64,000 bases of DNA, taken from positions 230,563,265 through 230,627,264 of the forward strand of contig NC_134570.1 in the NCBI RefSeq assembly GCF_050947875.1, in the 5' to 3' direction. Shown one piece after another: positions 44,446-54,188 of this stretch (the stretch's first letter is position 1; each line of letters begins with the position of its first letter). The position numbers and the translations under genes were made by a program. The stretch comes from Dermacentor variabilis. Taxonomy: Eukaryota; Arthropoda; Arachnida; Ixodida; Ixodidae. The notes beneath the pieces were generated by a model. That model saw nothing but the letters and a program-made list of their open reading frames with translations. It did not search any database and was not told where the DNA came from.

Positions 44446-45363
44446 ATGTCCCACAGCGGTGACCAACAGCCTTCTCTGGCTGCTCCAGTGCGAACAACCA
44501 GCACCTGAATGCATCAAATGGAGCCTCGCCCTTTCTCAGGAAAATTTGGCAAGGACGTGGAGGAATGGCTAACCCACTACAAGCGTGTGAGCAAGTACAA
44601 CGGCTGGAACTCCACGGCTCAGCTCGACAATGTGGTTCTGTTCCTCACAGACACTGCACTAGTGTGGTTCGAGAACCATGAAGATACCTGCACAACGTGG
44701 GACAGCTTTGTTACTCACCTCACAGAGTGCTTCGGCGATTCCATCACAAAAAGGAAGCGGGCGGAGCAGACATTGCTTCAGCGCGCTCAAGTGAGACCTG
44801 TACTACTTACATAGAGGCAATCCTGAAGCTTCGCAGAACGGTCAATCCTCGAATGTCCGAAGAGGACAAGGTTGGACACCTTCACAAAGGCATAGCCGAG
44901 GATGTGTACAATTATTTAATCGGAAAGGAGAGTCTCGCCTCGGTTGCCGACCTAATCAAGCATTGCCGCACATTTGAGGCCTGAAGCTGCGCCGTATCAC
45001 GCCAAAGTTCGGCAGGTTAGCAAATGTCACAACGGTGGCAAGCGTTGACGAAAATTACAACTTCAGTTTCCAATTTGACCTTGCAGCAACTATAAGGCAA
45101 ATTGTCCGCGAAGAACTTGAACGACACACCAAAGGGGCGGATGTCGAACAGCTTGGCTGCGCTTTCAACCAACCTCAAGAACGCGCATCTGCTGTGTCCA
45201 CATTGTCTGCCATGCCAGGCATTGCAGAGTGTCGAGTCGATCAGCTGCAACAGCACCGATGTACTTTTCCCGGCGACATGACGCACGATCAACTAACTCA
45301 TCGAGCTACCACCATGAATCGGAATTCGGAAGATCGTGTTTATTATTCGCAGCATCCCAGGAT
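44446..45363 (+). pseudogene. Gypsy-b gag N-terminal part, in inverted block
   Basis: It starts MSHSGDQQPSLAAP with a TGA soon after. The capsid-like core reads MEPRPFSGKFGKDVEEWL, YKRVSKYNGWN and TALVWFENHEDTC, then after a frame change LKLRRTVNPRMSEEDK and VADLIKHC. A further piece carries ATIRQIVREELERHT. It ends at the junction with the partial LTR (45367). It corresponds to the gag portion missing in front of the zinc knuckle on the opposite strand. It shares clear motifs with Gypsy-a gag. Confidence 0.82.
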
Positions 45364-45366
45364 TGA

Positions 45367-45428
45367 CCCCGAGGCTGCACCAGCTAACGTCTTCTTTCTC
45401 TTTCGCTCGTCCGGCTCATGCCGTAGCA
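45367..45428 (-). repeat. Gypsy-b partial 5' LTR (first 62 bp)
   Basis: Minus orientation, starting TGCTACGGCATGAGCCGG at 45428 next to the target duplication and ending within the CCTCGGGG stretch. Confidence 0.82.
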
Positions 45429-46203
45429 ATATTATAAATAATCTGTCTGCCTACATAAATAGCTTATTCACAGCCAGTTCTTTCGGAGCCATGAGCGAGG
45501 CAACCAGTGGAAGTCTTTCATCTGCCGCTGCTGCTAAACGAGCTGCCCGAGCAGAGGCCCAGCGCCCTCGCCGCCAGAATCCAGAGGTGTGCTATGCTGA
45601 ACCAGACATTGGTGCAGCAAGTTGAGCATATATCCATCTGTTTCTTCGACCACACAGCTTCCTTCATGACAATCAAGAACTGGGAGTGAAGTTTTTCTTG
45701 AAGAAGGAATATGTGTGAAGAATAAAAAGTTGTCTGTAACTGTAGGTACATGTCTTGCACAAATTCTTTGCCTCAATATATCGAAAAGCGGAAACAGCTC
45801 AAGAGCTGCACTCAACTTTCGCATTAGGCAGTAACGTAATCATGGCAATTTTTTTTCTTTTCCACAAAGAGCATTTACTGGTGGACCCGCCTGCTCTTCT
45901 GCTGTGTGCGGGGGGGGCAGCGCCGACTGTGGTTTTGTTGTTGCTTGTCGTCTGTGTGCGCATCAAGGATAATTTTGTTTCTGTCGGTTCGTTCGTGCGA
46001 GTTCCCACCACCAGAAAGGAGATGGACGACGGCAACGGCAAACGGAAGCGCAAAACGATATCAATAGAGCAGAAGGTGGCTATGCTGAAAGCCGTTAAGT
46101 CCAGTGTGAAGAAGATAAATGTGGCCGAAGATTTTGGCATAGCGTTGAGCACGCTGTTGACGATGTTGAGCAGCAAAGAAGCTGCGAGCCCCTGCTTTTG
46201 AAG
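45429..46203 (+). repeat. Tigger internal tandem duplication, unit 2
   Basis: The uninterrupted homologue of 37813-40080. It includes the short frame starting MSEATSGSLS (45491) and keeps the empty target site of the Penelope insertion near 45690. A roughly 40-bp deletion removes the transposase segment HGIKGDRKE that unit 1 retains. Confidence 0.75.
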
Positions 46204-47456
46204 CTATAGAGAAGGGGGACTTCAAGTGGTTTTTGGACGCAAGAGCAAGCGGCACTCCTGTGAGTGGGGCACTGTTGCAGCGCAAAGCGAGGGACTTTGT
46301 GTGCATCGTGGGGCACGACGATTTTGTGGCAAATGTTGGCTGGCTGCAGCATTTCAAGGAGCACCACAACATCGTTGGCAGGGCTGTAAGCGGGGAAGCG
46401 CTGCCTGTCGACCGCGAAGCTGCAGTGGCGTGGGTGGAGACAAATGTTAGATAGCTGCTAGAAAAATACAGTGCCAAAGATTTATTCAACGCGGATGAGA
46501 CCGCCCTGCTCTATCAGATGCTGCAGCAAAGAACCTTGGCCCTCAAAGGTGAACGCTGTTAGGGTGGTAAGCAGAGCAAGGTTCACGTAACCATGTTGCT
46601 TTGTGCCAACATGGATGGGTCGGAAAAGGTGCCGGCCCTTGCAGTCGGCAAAAGTGTTTCACCACGATGCTTTAAAGGTGAATGAAAGCACCAAGTGAGT
46701 TATGTGTAGGCTTGGATGACGAAAGAAAATTTTGCACAATGGCTGCAGAAGTGGGACGAGTGGCTGGGCAAGCTGTACTGGAAGATATGCCTCGTACTAG
46801 ACAACTCCGCGGCCCACCACACTGCCGCTGGGCTCAAAAACATCGAGCTATGCTTCTTGCCGCCAAACTGCACCGCAATTGAGGAACCCCTCGACCAAGG
46901 AGTTATCATGAACTTTAATTCGGGCTACCGCAAGCATGTGATCGACCGGATTCTGCTCAATATGAAGATGAAGCGCGAGTCCATGATCGACTTGTATATG
47001 GCAATCAAGATGGTACAGGCTGTTTGGATGGCTGTACCAGCAGGCACGATCGCCAATTGCTTACGGCATACCTCATTCGGTGTCAGCAGCGGTGGTTACA
47101 GCAAAGTTCTCGGTGCTGCCACCAATGAGGGTGCCGCGGGCAACCAAGCTCTAGCCTCATAGGACGATCTCCTTGATGCCGGCATTGTGCCTGACTGTGA
47201 CACCTTCTGCACGTAAGTCAGTGCCAATGCTGAGGCGGTGACGACGGAAGAGTTAACGGAGGTGGAAATTGGGCGTGCAGTGACGGGGGTGCCTAATGAC
47301 GACAGTGATGAATGTGTTGACGATAGCTCGGAGCCTAATATTGGCGAATCCGACGTACCGACGCCCGCACAAGTGCTGAATGCGGGAGACCTGCTGCACC
47401 ACTTCTTTGGCGCTCACAATGACGGCGAGGTTGGACTCGATAGCGGCTGCAGCTGA
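46022..47456 (+). pseudogene. Tigger transposase (CENP-B-like helix-turn-helix plus DDE domain)
   Basis: It starts MDDGNGKRKRKTISIEQK with a CENP-B-type N-terminal helix-turn-helix (VKKINVAEDFGIALST). After a frameshift near 46200 it continues IEKGDFKWFLDARASGTPVS and HHNIVGRAVSGEA (the second DNA-binding region). The catalytic core shows DLFNADETALLYQ (first Asp near 46493) and CLVLDNSAAHHT (second Asp near 46800), then LPPNCTAIEEPLDQGVI. Stops occur at 46452, 46558 and 47160, and elsewhere between 46560 and 46716. An acidic C-terminal tail runs to 47456. The protein would cut and paste the element at TA; this copy is dead. Confidence 0.85.
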
Positions 47457-47797
47457 AAAAGCCATAATTCACCTGAAGAAGATGTTGCAAAAATCTATCA
47501 AGGCCTTCTTTTTTTTGCGAAGTGAGCCGCCACATGTTGTGCTGTTCATCCATCAGAGATGAGCCGTTAGGCATGAATAAAGTATCAATTCCTTGCTGTT
47601 CTTTTTTTTTTCGATTGTTTTTTTCCGTGCGACAGCAGTTTTCTGTTTCGCATGGCGAGCTGCTGTGAGATTTGGTGGTGTGTACATCCTCTCTTGCTTG
47701 GTAATTGTGAATAGAAATGGATAGTCGCTATAATGAACTAATGGTTATAACGAAGTAATTACGACCCCCTTCAACTTCATTATGAGATTTTACTGTA

Positions 47798-47834
47798 TCG
47801 TTATATGTGGTATAATTATAAGTGGACTGCACTG
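47798..47834 (-). mobile_element. Terminus of an older Tigger-type element hosting the large Tigger
   Basis: In reverse it begins CAGTGCAGTCCACTTATAAT after a TA (47835-47836) and matches the terminus at 11707. The large Tigger inserted at a TA just inside it. The other end was not located with certainty (36955-37073 is a candidate for the interior). Confidence 0.5.
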
Positions 47835-47836
47835 TA

Positions 47837-48645
47837 CTTGACTCATGGATTGCATAATCACTGGGGCATGCGCAAGTTCTAGAATGTACAACATTATTTG
47901 CATCAGGCATGCAATCTGATTACAAAAGGTTCAGCGACAACACAGACAACATATAGAATTGGCTACAAGAATCAAGAATGTTGTGATATATGCAGACACA
48001 TCCTGCGTTGTGTGACAGTGTTTAACATTCGTCAGCCAGTGAAAAGCAGTCACCGGAAAAAGATAAACAAGTACACGTCACGTTAGTTAAACCTTACTTT
48101 AAACGACGACAACCATATGATCCCTCATATTTATAATTATAAATACAATTCAGAAAATCAGGTGCTGTGCAGCACTAGTGGTAAAAGTAAGAAATCATAG
48201 GTAACTGATTCTAGTTTACTGTTGTTAGGAGGAACGTTGCCACTGCAGAATTTCAGTCCACAAGTTTTTCTGCCTATGCTTTTCTTAGAAACATTGTACT
48301 TAGCATCACACTGTATAGAAATTCATTACAACAATGAAAAAAAAGTTTTTTCAAAGGAAAAATGTTCTTTGAGGTAGAAAAAACTATTCTTTTCCTGTTT
48401 ATGCTCAAAGAGAGAGTTGTGCTTGATTTAAACAGAACTGGTTTCTATATATGATAAAGCAAAAAAATTGGCCATCAATACTGCTTGAGAAATAAGATTT
48501 GTTCATCTCAATTAACATTTGTGTGCGGCTTTACGAGCCACTTAGGACAATGTAGTACAAGGGCACAACCACAAAGACAAACACAAAGCATGTAACAGGC
48601 GCTTAACTGCTTTACTGAAATGTAGCAGGCTAGGCTACACTATAT
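47837..48645. other. No gene seen; A/T-rich DNA
   Basis: No domain or repeat structure could be assigned apart from A and T runs. Confidence 0.4.
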
Positions 48646-48704
48646 AGTGGACACGGCAACACCACCGTGGCTATGTCGCCTGACACTCCGCTTTTTGTGC
48701 AGGT
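48646..48704 (+). repeat. LINE-B 5' repeat, copy 1
   Basis: 59 bp, 311 bp upstream of copy 2 (48957-49015) with only about 2 differences. It may reflect tandem 5' UTR promoter monomers. Confidence 0.8.
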
Positions 48705-48956
48705 GCTTTTTGGGATCCTTTCTTTTGCTGCGGCCTGTGGGAGCAACGCTTATCATCGTCGCGGGCCTGCGTACAACGTGCCTACAGTGGTAGTTTCTAT
48801 AAACGTTTGCCATCATTCAACATGGATCAAGACTGCGTATCCACTGCACTGGATACATCGTATGGCAAAGCTAGTTCGAGCACACTGACGTCAACTGGAG
48901 ACCACGTGACCGTCTGGCTGGCAGCTATAAAGGACGGTTTTGGCTGGTTGCTCTCC

Positions 48957-49015
48957 AGTGGACACGGCAACACCGCCGTGGCTATGTCGCCTGACACTCG
49001 GCTTTTTGTGCAGGT
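48957..49015 (+). repeat. LINE-B 5' repeat, copy 2
   Basis: Second copy of the 59-bp segment. It lies inside the predicted ORF1 N-terminal extension, which makes the true ORF1 start uncertain. Confidence 0.8.
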
Positions 49016-49139
49016 TGGTGACCGAAAATACGGCTTTCATAGTAATTATCCTTGCATAGTGGTGTTGCTGCATCCACACGCGCTTGTAAATTGCGTGAGT
49101 GAATGTTTCTCAATAGCATGTGTACTTCTAAAACTATCA

Positions 49140-49166
49140 GGAGATGTCGAAGAGAATGCTGGGCCT
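49140..49166 (+). other. 2A-like ribosome-skipping motif with Pro-to-Ala change
   Basis: GDVEENAGP aligns with the canonical C-terminal 2A core (D-V/I-E-x-N-P-G-P). The residue at the first proline is Ala (GCT, 49158-49160), one base from CCT. The upstream LLKLSG also resembles 2A sequences. Confidence 0.75.
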
Positions 49167-49904
49167 CTTGAGGAGATGGTGAAAGAGATGCTAAACACGC
49201 AGAAAGAAATCCTTGCTAAAATATCTGAAATTCAGGTAAAGCAGTTAACCTCAGAGACAGCCATTTCGGTTGTCCAGTAATGACTGGAAACAATCGAATC
49301 TAAACTACAGTGCGTTGAAGACACCAACATCCGAATTGTTACTGTTGAAGGTTGTGTGAGAAATCTTGATGATCAATTCTTTCAAATGTCAGAACGAATC
49401 GACGATCTCGAAAACTGTTCAAAGCACAATAACATTATTGTTAGAGGAGTAGAAGGGGCCAGACTTGATACTGAGGAAATACTCATGCAAAAGGTTAATG
49501 ACGATGTGTTTGGAAACATTTTAAAACAAAAACTTAACTCTATTGAAAGAGTTCATCGGTTGGGCAAGAAAGTCCCAGGAACATATCGACCAGTGATACT
49601 CCGAGTAGGGGACTTCAGGGAAAAATCTAAAATATTTAAAAACTGCTCAAAATTAAAGGGAACCCCGTTCAACGTGCAAAAAGATTTTTCTAAAAGAGTT
49701 GCTACTGCTCGGAAAAACTTCTGGAAGTCGACAACTGAGGAGACGAAAACCGGAGCCCAGGTGACATGGCCTTTTGACAAGATAAACGTTAAGAATCTGG
49801 GATGAGGTTAACAGTCGCCGATACGCGCACCAGGCTCCTGCGGCCGCGCTTCGTTCGGCTTCGGGTGCCGATTGACTCGACCAAAATCAATCTTCATGCT
49901 TTAA

Positions 49905-52790
49905 GATCATCAACCTGAATGCAAGGAGCGTACTTAACAAACAAGATAGCCTAGAAAGCATTTTAATAGATCACGATCCAGATGCAATGGTAATAACAGA
50001 AACATGGCTGAACCCGGATGTGACTGATGTCAAAGTGATGCCCCTTGGACATTCCATAATAAGAAAGGATCAGCGCACTAGAGGGGGTGGGGTAGCTATA
50101 CTTCTGAAAGACGACATTCTTTTTACGGAACTTAATGATCCAAGCAATCTCGAAACAGTCTGGAATAAAACTACCTTGAATGACCGTAATTTGCTAATCG
50201 GTGGTGTGTACCGGCCTCCCAACTCCCCTGTAGAAGTACTAAAAAACCAGAAGCCTTTATGAACTTGCAATGCATCCAGATGACAACATATGCCTTGCGG
50301 GCGATTTTAATTTGGCTGGAATTGATTGGGCGTCGAATTCTTCAGGAGGAACCGAAGTACGGAGTTCTGATCAGTTATTAAATATTGCATTTAATTATAA
50401 CCTGACTCAAGTTGTGTCTGGCTTCACAAGAGTGGGCGCGGAAACTTCAACGCTTTTAGACCTTGTTTTCGTTTCAAATCGCCTATGTTCTTTTATTATG
50501 AGCTGTGACATCCAGGACGGTATTTTGGACTATAAAATGGTAGCGACGTCTTTAAGTTTGTCTGTGCACAAACTGTTCCGTGCATCAAAAATACCATTCT
50601 TGAATTTTACATTAGCCGATGATGCATCTATTTTAGATTACCTCGAAGTCTCGTCAGCTAAGTTCCTAGGTCTTGTCCACTCTGACGCAAGCGTGGACGA
50701 GCTATGGAATTTCTTTTCAAACATGGTCGAGCACTGTGTGGAAAGCTTTGTCCCAAAACGTTTAAAAATAAATAAACGAAAAAATCCCTGGATAACCAGA
50801 GAGATAATTCATGCAAAAAGAAAGCTAAAATGGAAGCGAAAGTCATCTTCAAAGATTTGCCAGCCAATTGACAAAAGCTGCATCTCTAGTATGAGTCGCG
50901 AATTAAAAGGGCTAATCAAAGAATCTAAAAAAAGATTCTATAATGTCACATTGCAATCTTTTCTGAAAAACGCCCCCGGAAAATTTTGGCAATATATTAA
51001 CCCCCCAGCTGCTTCTCGTTCGCATGAAACTGGAAATAGCGCTCTAAAGAAGGCACAGGACTTCAACTCTTTCTTCTCATCAGTCTTCACACGCGATAAC
51101 GGCTTCTTGTCCAATTTTTCAGATTAATCTGAAAGGCCGCCTTTTCAAGATGTAAAATTGACGAACAGGGTGTATTTAACCTCTTGCTCCACATGAACAC
51201 TAAAAAATGTACGGGGCCCGACGGAATTCCTAATGAATATTTACTAAGGTACGCAGAGTGGGTTTCTAAATTTCTAACTGTAATTTTTCAGGCATCTATT
51301 AACCAGTGTTCCTTTCCCAGGGCATGGAAGCGTGCTAAAGTTATACCAATTCATAAAAGTGGCAGCAAATCAGACGTTAAAAATTATAGGCCGATCTCCC
51401 TTACTAGCACTTGTTCGTAACTACTTGAACATATCATATCTCAGCAATTATTGGTCTACCTTGACAACTACCATATCCTAAACAAATGCCAACACGGGTT
51501 CCGTCAGGGACTCTCTACAGTGACTCAACGAATAGAGACTGTTCACAATCTCACATATACAATAAGTAACCGAGGCCAAACAGACATCGCACTTACAGGG
51601 CTGTTTCTGGTACACATTTCAGCGCGCACTTCATTGTGAGCAGGGGTATTTAGTTAAGTGTGACATGACGAATGTAAACGTGCTGCTAAATAGAATAAGC
51701 ACGAGGCGACGCAGATAGACAGGAGAATGAAGCAGATATAAACGGCTTGTTCATGCTAACGCTTTGCGCCTTTCATTTACTTTCTTTTATTTCATGTGTT
51801 GCATTTGCTTTACAAGACCGCCTCCAGTTGTCACACCCAAAGTTGCTATTAAAAATTAAAACTATATTCAAAAACCCTCGCTTATCTGAATGGTTTTCAT
51901 CCTACTAAAGCCATAGAGACCAATTTGTCACATGTGAGGGATACCGGTCTTCCTTTTCGCCTGTAGAGTCTGGAGTACCCCAAGGAAGTGTATTGGGCCC
52001 CTGTTATTTTTATTATTTATCAATGACATGCCGCACGACATTACAGTTCCCATCAGACTCTTCGCAGATGATTGCGTATTATATAACCATATTGAATCAC
52101 CTGCCGATCAAACGGATTTAAATTCAAATTTGCAAAAGGTAAAAAACTGGTGTGAAAGCTGGCAAATGGTTCTGAACTCTGACAAACCGGTTTACATGTC
52201 TATCACTAGAAAACTAGTATTATTGATTACGATTATTCCATTGAAGGTGTCGCGTTAAAAAGAGTGTCAACATTTAAATACTTGGGTTTAAAGCTTACCT
52301 CGGATTTGCGTTGAAATGAACACGTTGATTACGTATCTACCAAGGCCAAGAAAGCCTTGTGGTCGCTTAGAAGAAACCTGTATAATGCTACCCCTGAAGT
52401 AAAATGCCTGGCATATAAAACTTTGATTCAACCAGTTACGGAGTATGCGAAAATTGTGTGGGACCCATACACTTCATCTAATCAGTCTAAGCTGGATAAA
52501 ATTCAGCGGCTTGCTGCATGGTTTATTTTTAACAAATATCGTCGTTCCCACTCTTCTACCCAGTTATGTGAACTTACTGAACTTCCTTCTCTAGAGTCTG
52601 TAACTGAGTATGACCGTTTGAAGTTTCTTTTCTTATTATTCATGGCCATGTTAAAATTGATAAAGATGACTATTTTCACTTCTCTCCTAATTACTATTTT
52701 CGTCATCGCCACAGTATGTATATCCCTCCTCCAATTACTCGCAACGATTGTTTTAAATACAGCTTCTTTCCAAGAGCAATAAAACAATGG
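49905..52790 (+). pseudogene. LINE-B ORF2 (endonuclease and reverse transcriptase), broken
   Basis: Endonuclease motifs: LNARSVLN (Asn), VITETWL (Glu), GVYRPPNSP (Tyr), and after a frameshift in an A-run near 50238, LAGDFNLAGIDW (Asp/Asn). The terminal SDH motif is replaced by LDY (GILDYKMV). Reverse transcriptase motifs: KCTGPDGIPNEYL, VIPIHKSG, NYRPISLTS, QHGFRQGLST, then unrelated sequence at 51595-51815 replaces the DFAKAFD motif. It resumes with SGVPQGSVLGP-like sequence, FADDCVLYN (catalytic) and FKYLGLKL, and a C-terminus with PVTEYAKIVWDP. There are stops at 51418, 51637, 52256 and 52312. Confidence 0.85.
51595..51815. other. Unidentified insertion in LINE-B reverse transcriptase
   Basis: Sequence between TDIAL and the resumed SHPKLLLKIKT is foreign to the domain and replaces part of motif A. 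No target duplication or terminal repeats were found. Confidence 0.6.
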
Positions 52791-53030
52791 AATCTATTAT
52801 CAGACTCAATAGTAAGGACACCATCTTTACGCAATTTTCTTGAATATGTCAAAAGCACATGTGTACGCATACTGTAACTTGGCCTAATGGTTATACTGTA
52901 CACCTGGGTATTGTATTACATGCTGTATTTGCCATGGTGCTACTATCAGTGCATTCCGCAAAATGTACTTTATTTTTCTTTATCGTGTAAATATATTTTT
53001 GCTTGTATTGTGACCTACCACTCCTGTAAT

Positions 53031-53046
53031 AGCCCAAAGTTGGGCT
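53031..53046 (+). other. LINE-B 3'-terminal hairpin
   Basis: AGCCCA / TGGGCT stem with loop AAGT, 10-15 bases before the AATAAATG tail. Confidence 0.8.
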
Positions 53047-53175
53047 GAAAGTATCAATAAATGAAAATATATTGTTGGCCGACATTCACTCGCGCCAAGG
53101 GCACCGACCCACTTCCGTCGTCGTTCTCGTGGCGGCTCGTCCCTTGAGCATCACTCGAAGATATTGTAATAATAT

Positions 53176-53787
53176 ATAGTAAAACTTCATTCATTTGGAT
53201 TTCACGTGACCAAAAAAAAATGCCTGAATTATCCGAATATCCAATTATCAAGAGTATCAAGAAAAAATGTTTACCACATCAACACGCTTTCATTTACTCA
53301 ATGAATCAGCAAATCCTGATTCTATTTTGCACAAAACCAGTTTGGAAGCTGCAATTCTTGTCACTGTGTGCCTGATTGGCTCTCGCAGTGGCAAAGGCCT
53401 CGCGACTTTCTTTGCAGAGCGGCCACGGCACGCGCTTTCATCTGAGACGCGTCTTTCATACCGCATGCATATGCCGATTATTTTTTCACCAGTGAGCTGG
53501 TTGCCAATCGATTGTTCATTTGTCGTGATGTAGCCAGTGTTCTCGACCCTCGACAACTTTCAACTGAGCCAAAACGAAACAACTGTTTGTCGTAACCGCT
53601 TTGCCCGTTTTCAATGCAACAATGAACGGTGACCTTGCAGTTCTGGATATGCTGCTTACGCACGCACTGAGTCAAAATGAAATTATTGTTTGGAATAACA
53701 ACTGCAGACGAAACTGCAGTCACTACTGACGTGATCATAGATGGCAACTCACCCTTGCAACGTTTAACTTCTGAACCCTCTTCAGTG
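53176..53787 (-). mobile_element. Tigger-type fragment
   Basis: The left end TAGTAAAACTTCATTCATTT after TA resembles Tigger termini. The following sequence has TTATCCGAATATCC-type subterminal motifs. The minus-strand frame at 53478-53747 contains ELPSMITSVVTAVSSAV-like sequence, reminiscent of a Tigger C-terminal tail. The right end is lost at the junction with RTE-c. Confidence 0.5.
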
Positions 53788-53915
53788 AGACTAGCTTAGC
53801 AGGACTCTTTGAGGAACTATCAGACATTGTTTAGGATATCATCGGCCTTAGCGAGATTAGAACTGGTGAGGCTTACACATTGCTGAATAGCAGTTATGTC
53901 CTCTGCTATAGAGGC
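53788..53915 (+). mobile_element. RTE-c LINE, 5' piece
   Basis: Matches RTE-a (reverse complement of about 15840-15715) and covers the endonuclease segment around IIGLSEI. It is interrupted by Gypsy-c at the GAGGC target (53911-53915). The coding trace is broken by a TAG and small indels. Confidence 0.85.
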
Positions 53916-54073
53916 TGATATGAAGTGCTGTGCCACACGTGTCAAACATGATTCGTTCTTTTTATGTTACGTCATAGGCAAGCAGCCTATATATATAGTT
54001 CGCTGTCACTGAAATAAAACAGTGCAGTACGTGCTCTTGGATCGTCTCCGTCACTCTGCCACCCGCTACAACA
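53916..54073 (+). repeat. Gypsy-c 5' LTR (158 bp)
   Basis: TGATATGAAG...CTACAACA with a TATATATATA box (53992-54001 region) and AATAAAA about 20 bp later. The leader that follows (TGGCGACGAGGGTGACC, 54075-54091) is the candidate primer-binding site. Confidence 0.93.
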
Positions 54074-54188
54074 GTGGCGACGAGGGTGACCACCCCGCGG
54101 AACCCCCGCCACGAACAGTGGCGTCTCGGAAGCGCTGCGAGTCCTGCTGGGTACTGAAAGCAATCGAGTCTACGGAGCATCAGCGGTC

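Larger units (their letters stand above)
40085..45428 (-). mobile_element. Ty3/Gypsy retrotransposon with internal head-to-head rearrangement (Gypsy-b)
   Basis: Outer boundaries are LTR ends facing a 4-bp ATAT target duplication (40081-40084 and 45429-45432). In minus orientation it reads: first 62 bp of an LTR (45428-45367), an inverted block with gag and a complete LTR (45366-44234, coding on plus), then gag C-terminus and pol (44215-40252), and the 3' LTR (40211-40085). LTRs are only 127 bp. Pol has several nonsense codons and a 116-bp fold-back insertion. Confidence 0.85.
37076..47795 (+). mobile_element. Tigger/pogo DNA transposon, expanded by internal duplication and two insertions
   Basis: Termini are inverted copies: left CAGTGAAACCTCCTTTAATG, and the reverse complement of the right reads CAGTAAAATCTCATAATGAA. 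TA lies on both sides (37074-37075 and 47796-47797). Inside are a 5' region, a first duplicated unit (about 37813-40080), Gypsy-b (40085-45428), the second unit (45429-46203) and the transposase body to about 47560. Without the inserted elements the Tigger would be about 4 kb. All coding parts are degenerate. Confidence 0.85.
48807..49805 (+). pseudogene. LINE-B ORF1 with degenerate 2A-like motif
   Basis: One frame runs from 48807 to 49805, interrupted by a TAA (49278-49280). Codons before 49140 give a moderately hydrophobic stretch (PCIVVLLHPHALVNC and CFSIACVLLKL). The motif GDVEENAGP (49140-49166) follows. Next come a coiled-coil (MVKEMLNTQKEILAKISEIQ), then RIDDLENCSKHNNIIVRGVE and ERVHRLGKK, and the RNA-binding-like block RPVILRVGDFREKSKIFKN. 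The last segments are standard in ORF1 proteins of L1/CR1-type LINEs, which bind element RNA and act as chaperones. The start codon is uncertain. Confidence 0.8.
48646..53060 (+). mobile_element. CR1-like non-LTR retrotransposon with ORF1 and ORF2 (LINE-B)
   Basis: A 5' region contains a repeated promoter-like segment (48646-48704 and 48957-49015). ORF1 carries a 2A-like motif, coiled-coil and RNA-binding-like region. ORF2 carries endonuclease and reverse transcriptase, and the 3' end carries a terminal hairpin (53031-53046) followed by TATCAATAAATGAAA. It is near full length, but both frames are broken and a roughly 220-bp insertion/deletion sits in the palm domain. Confidence 0.85.
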
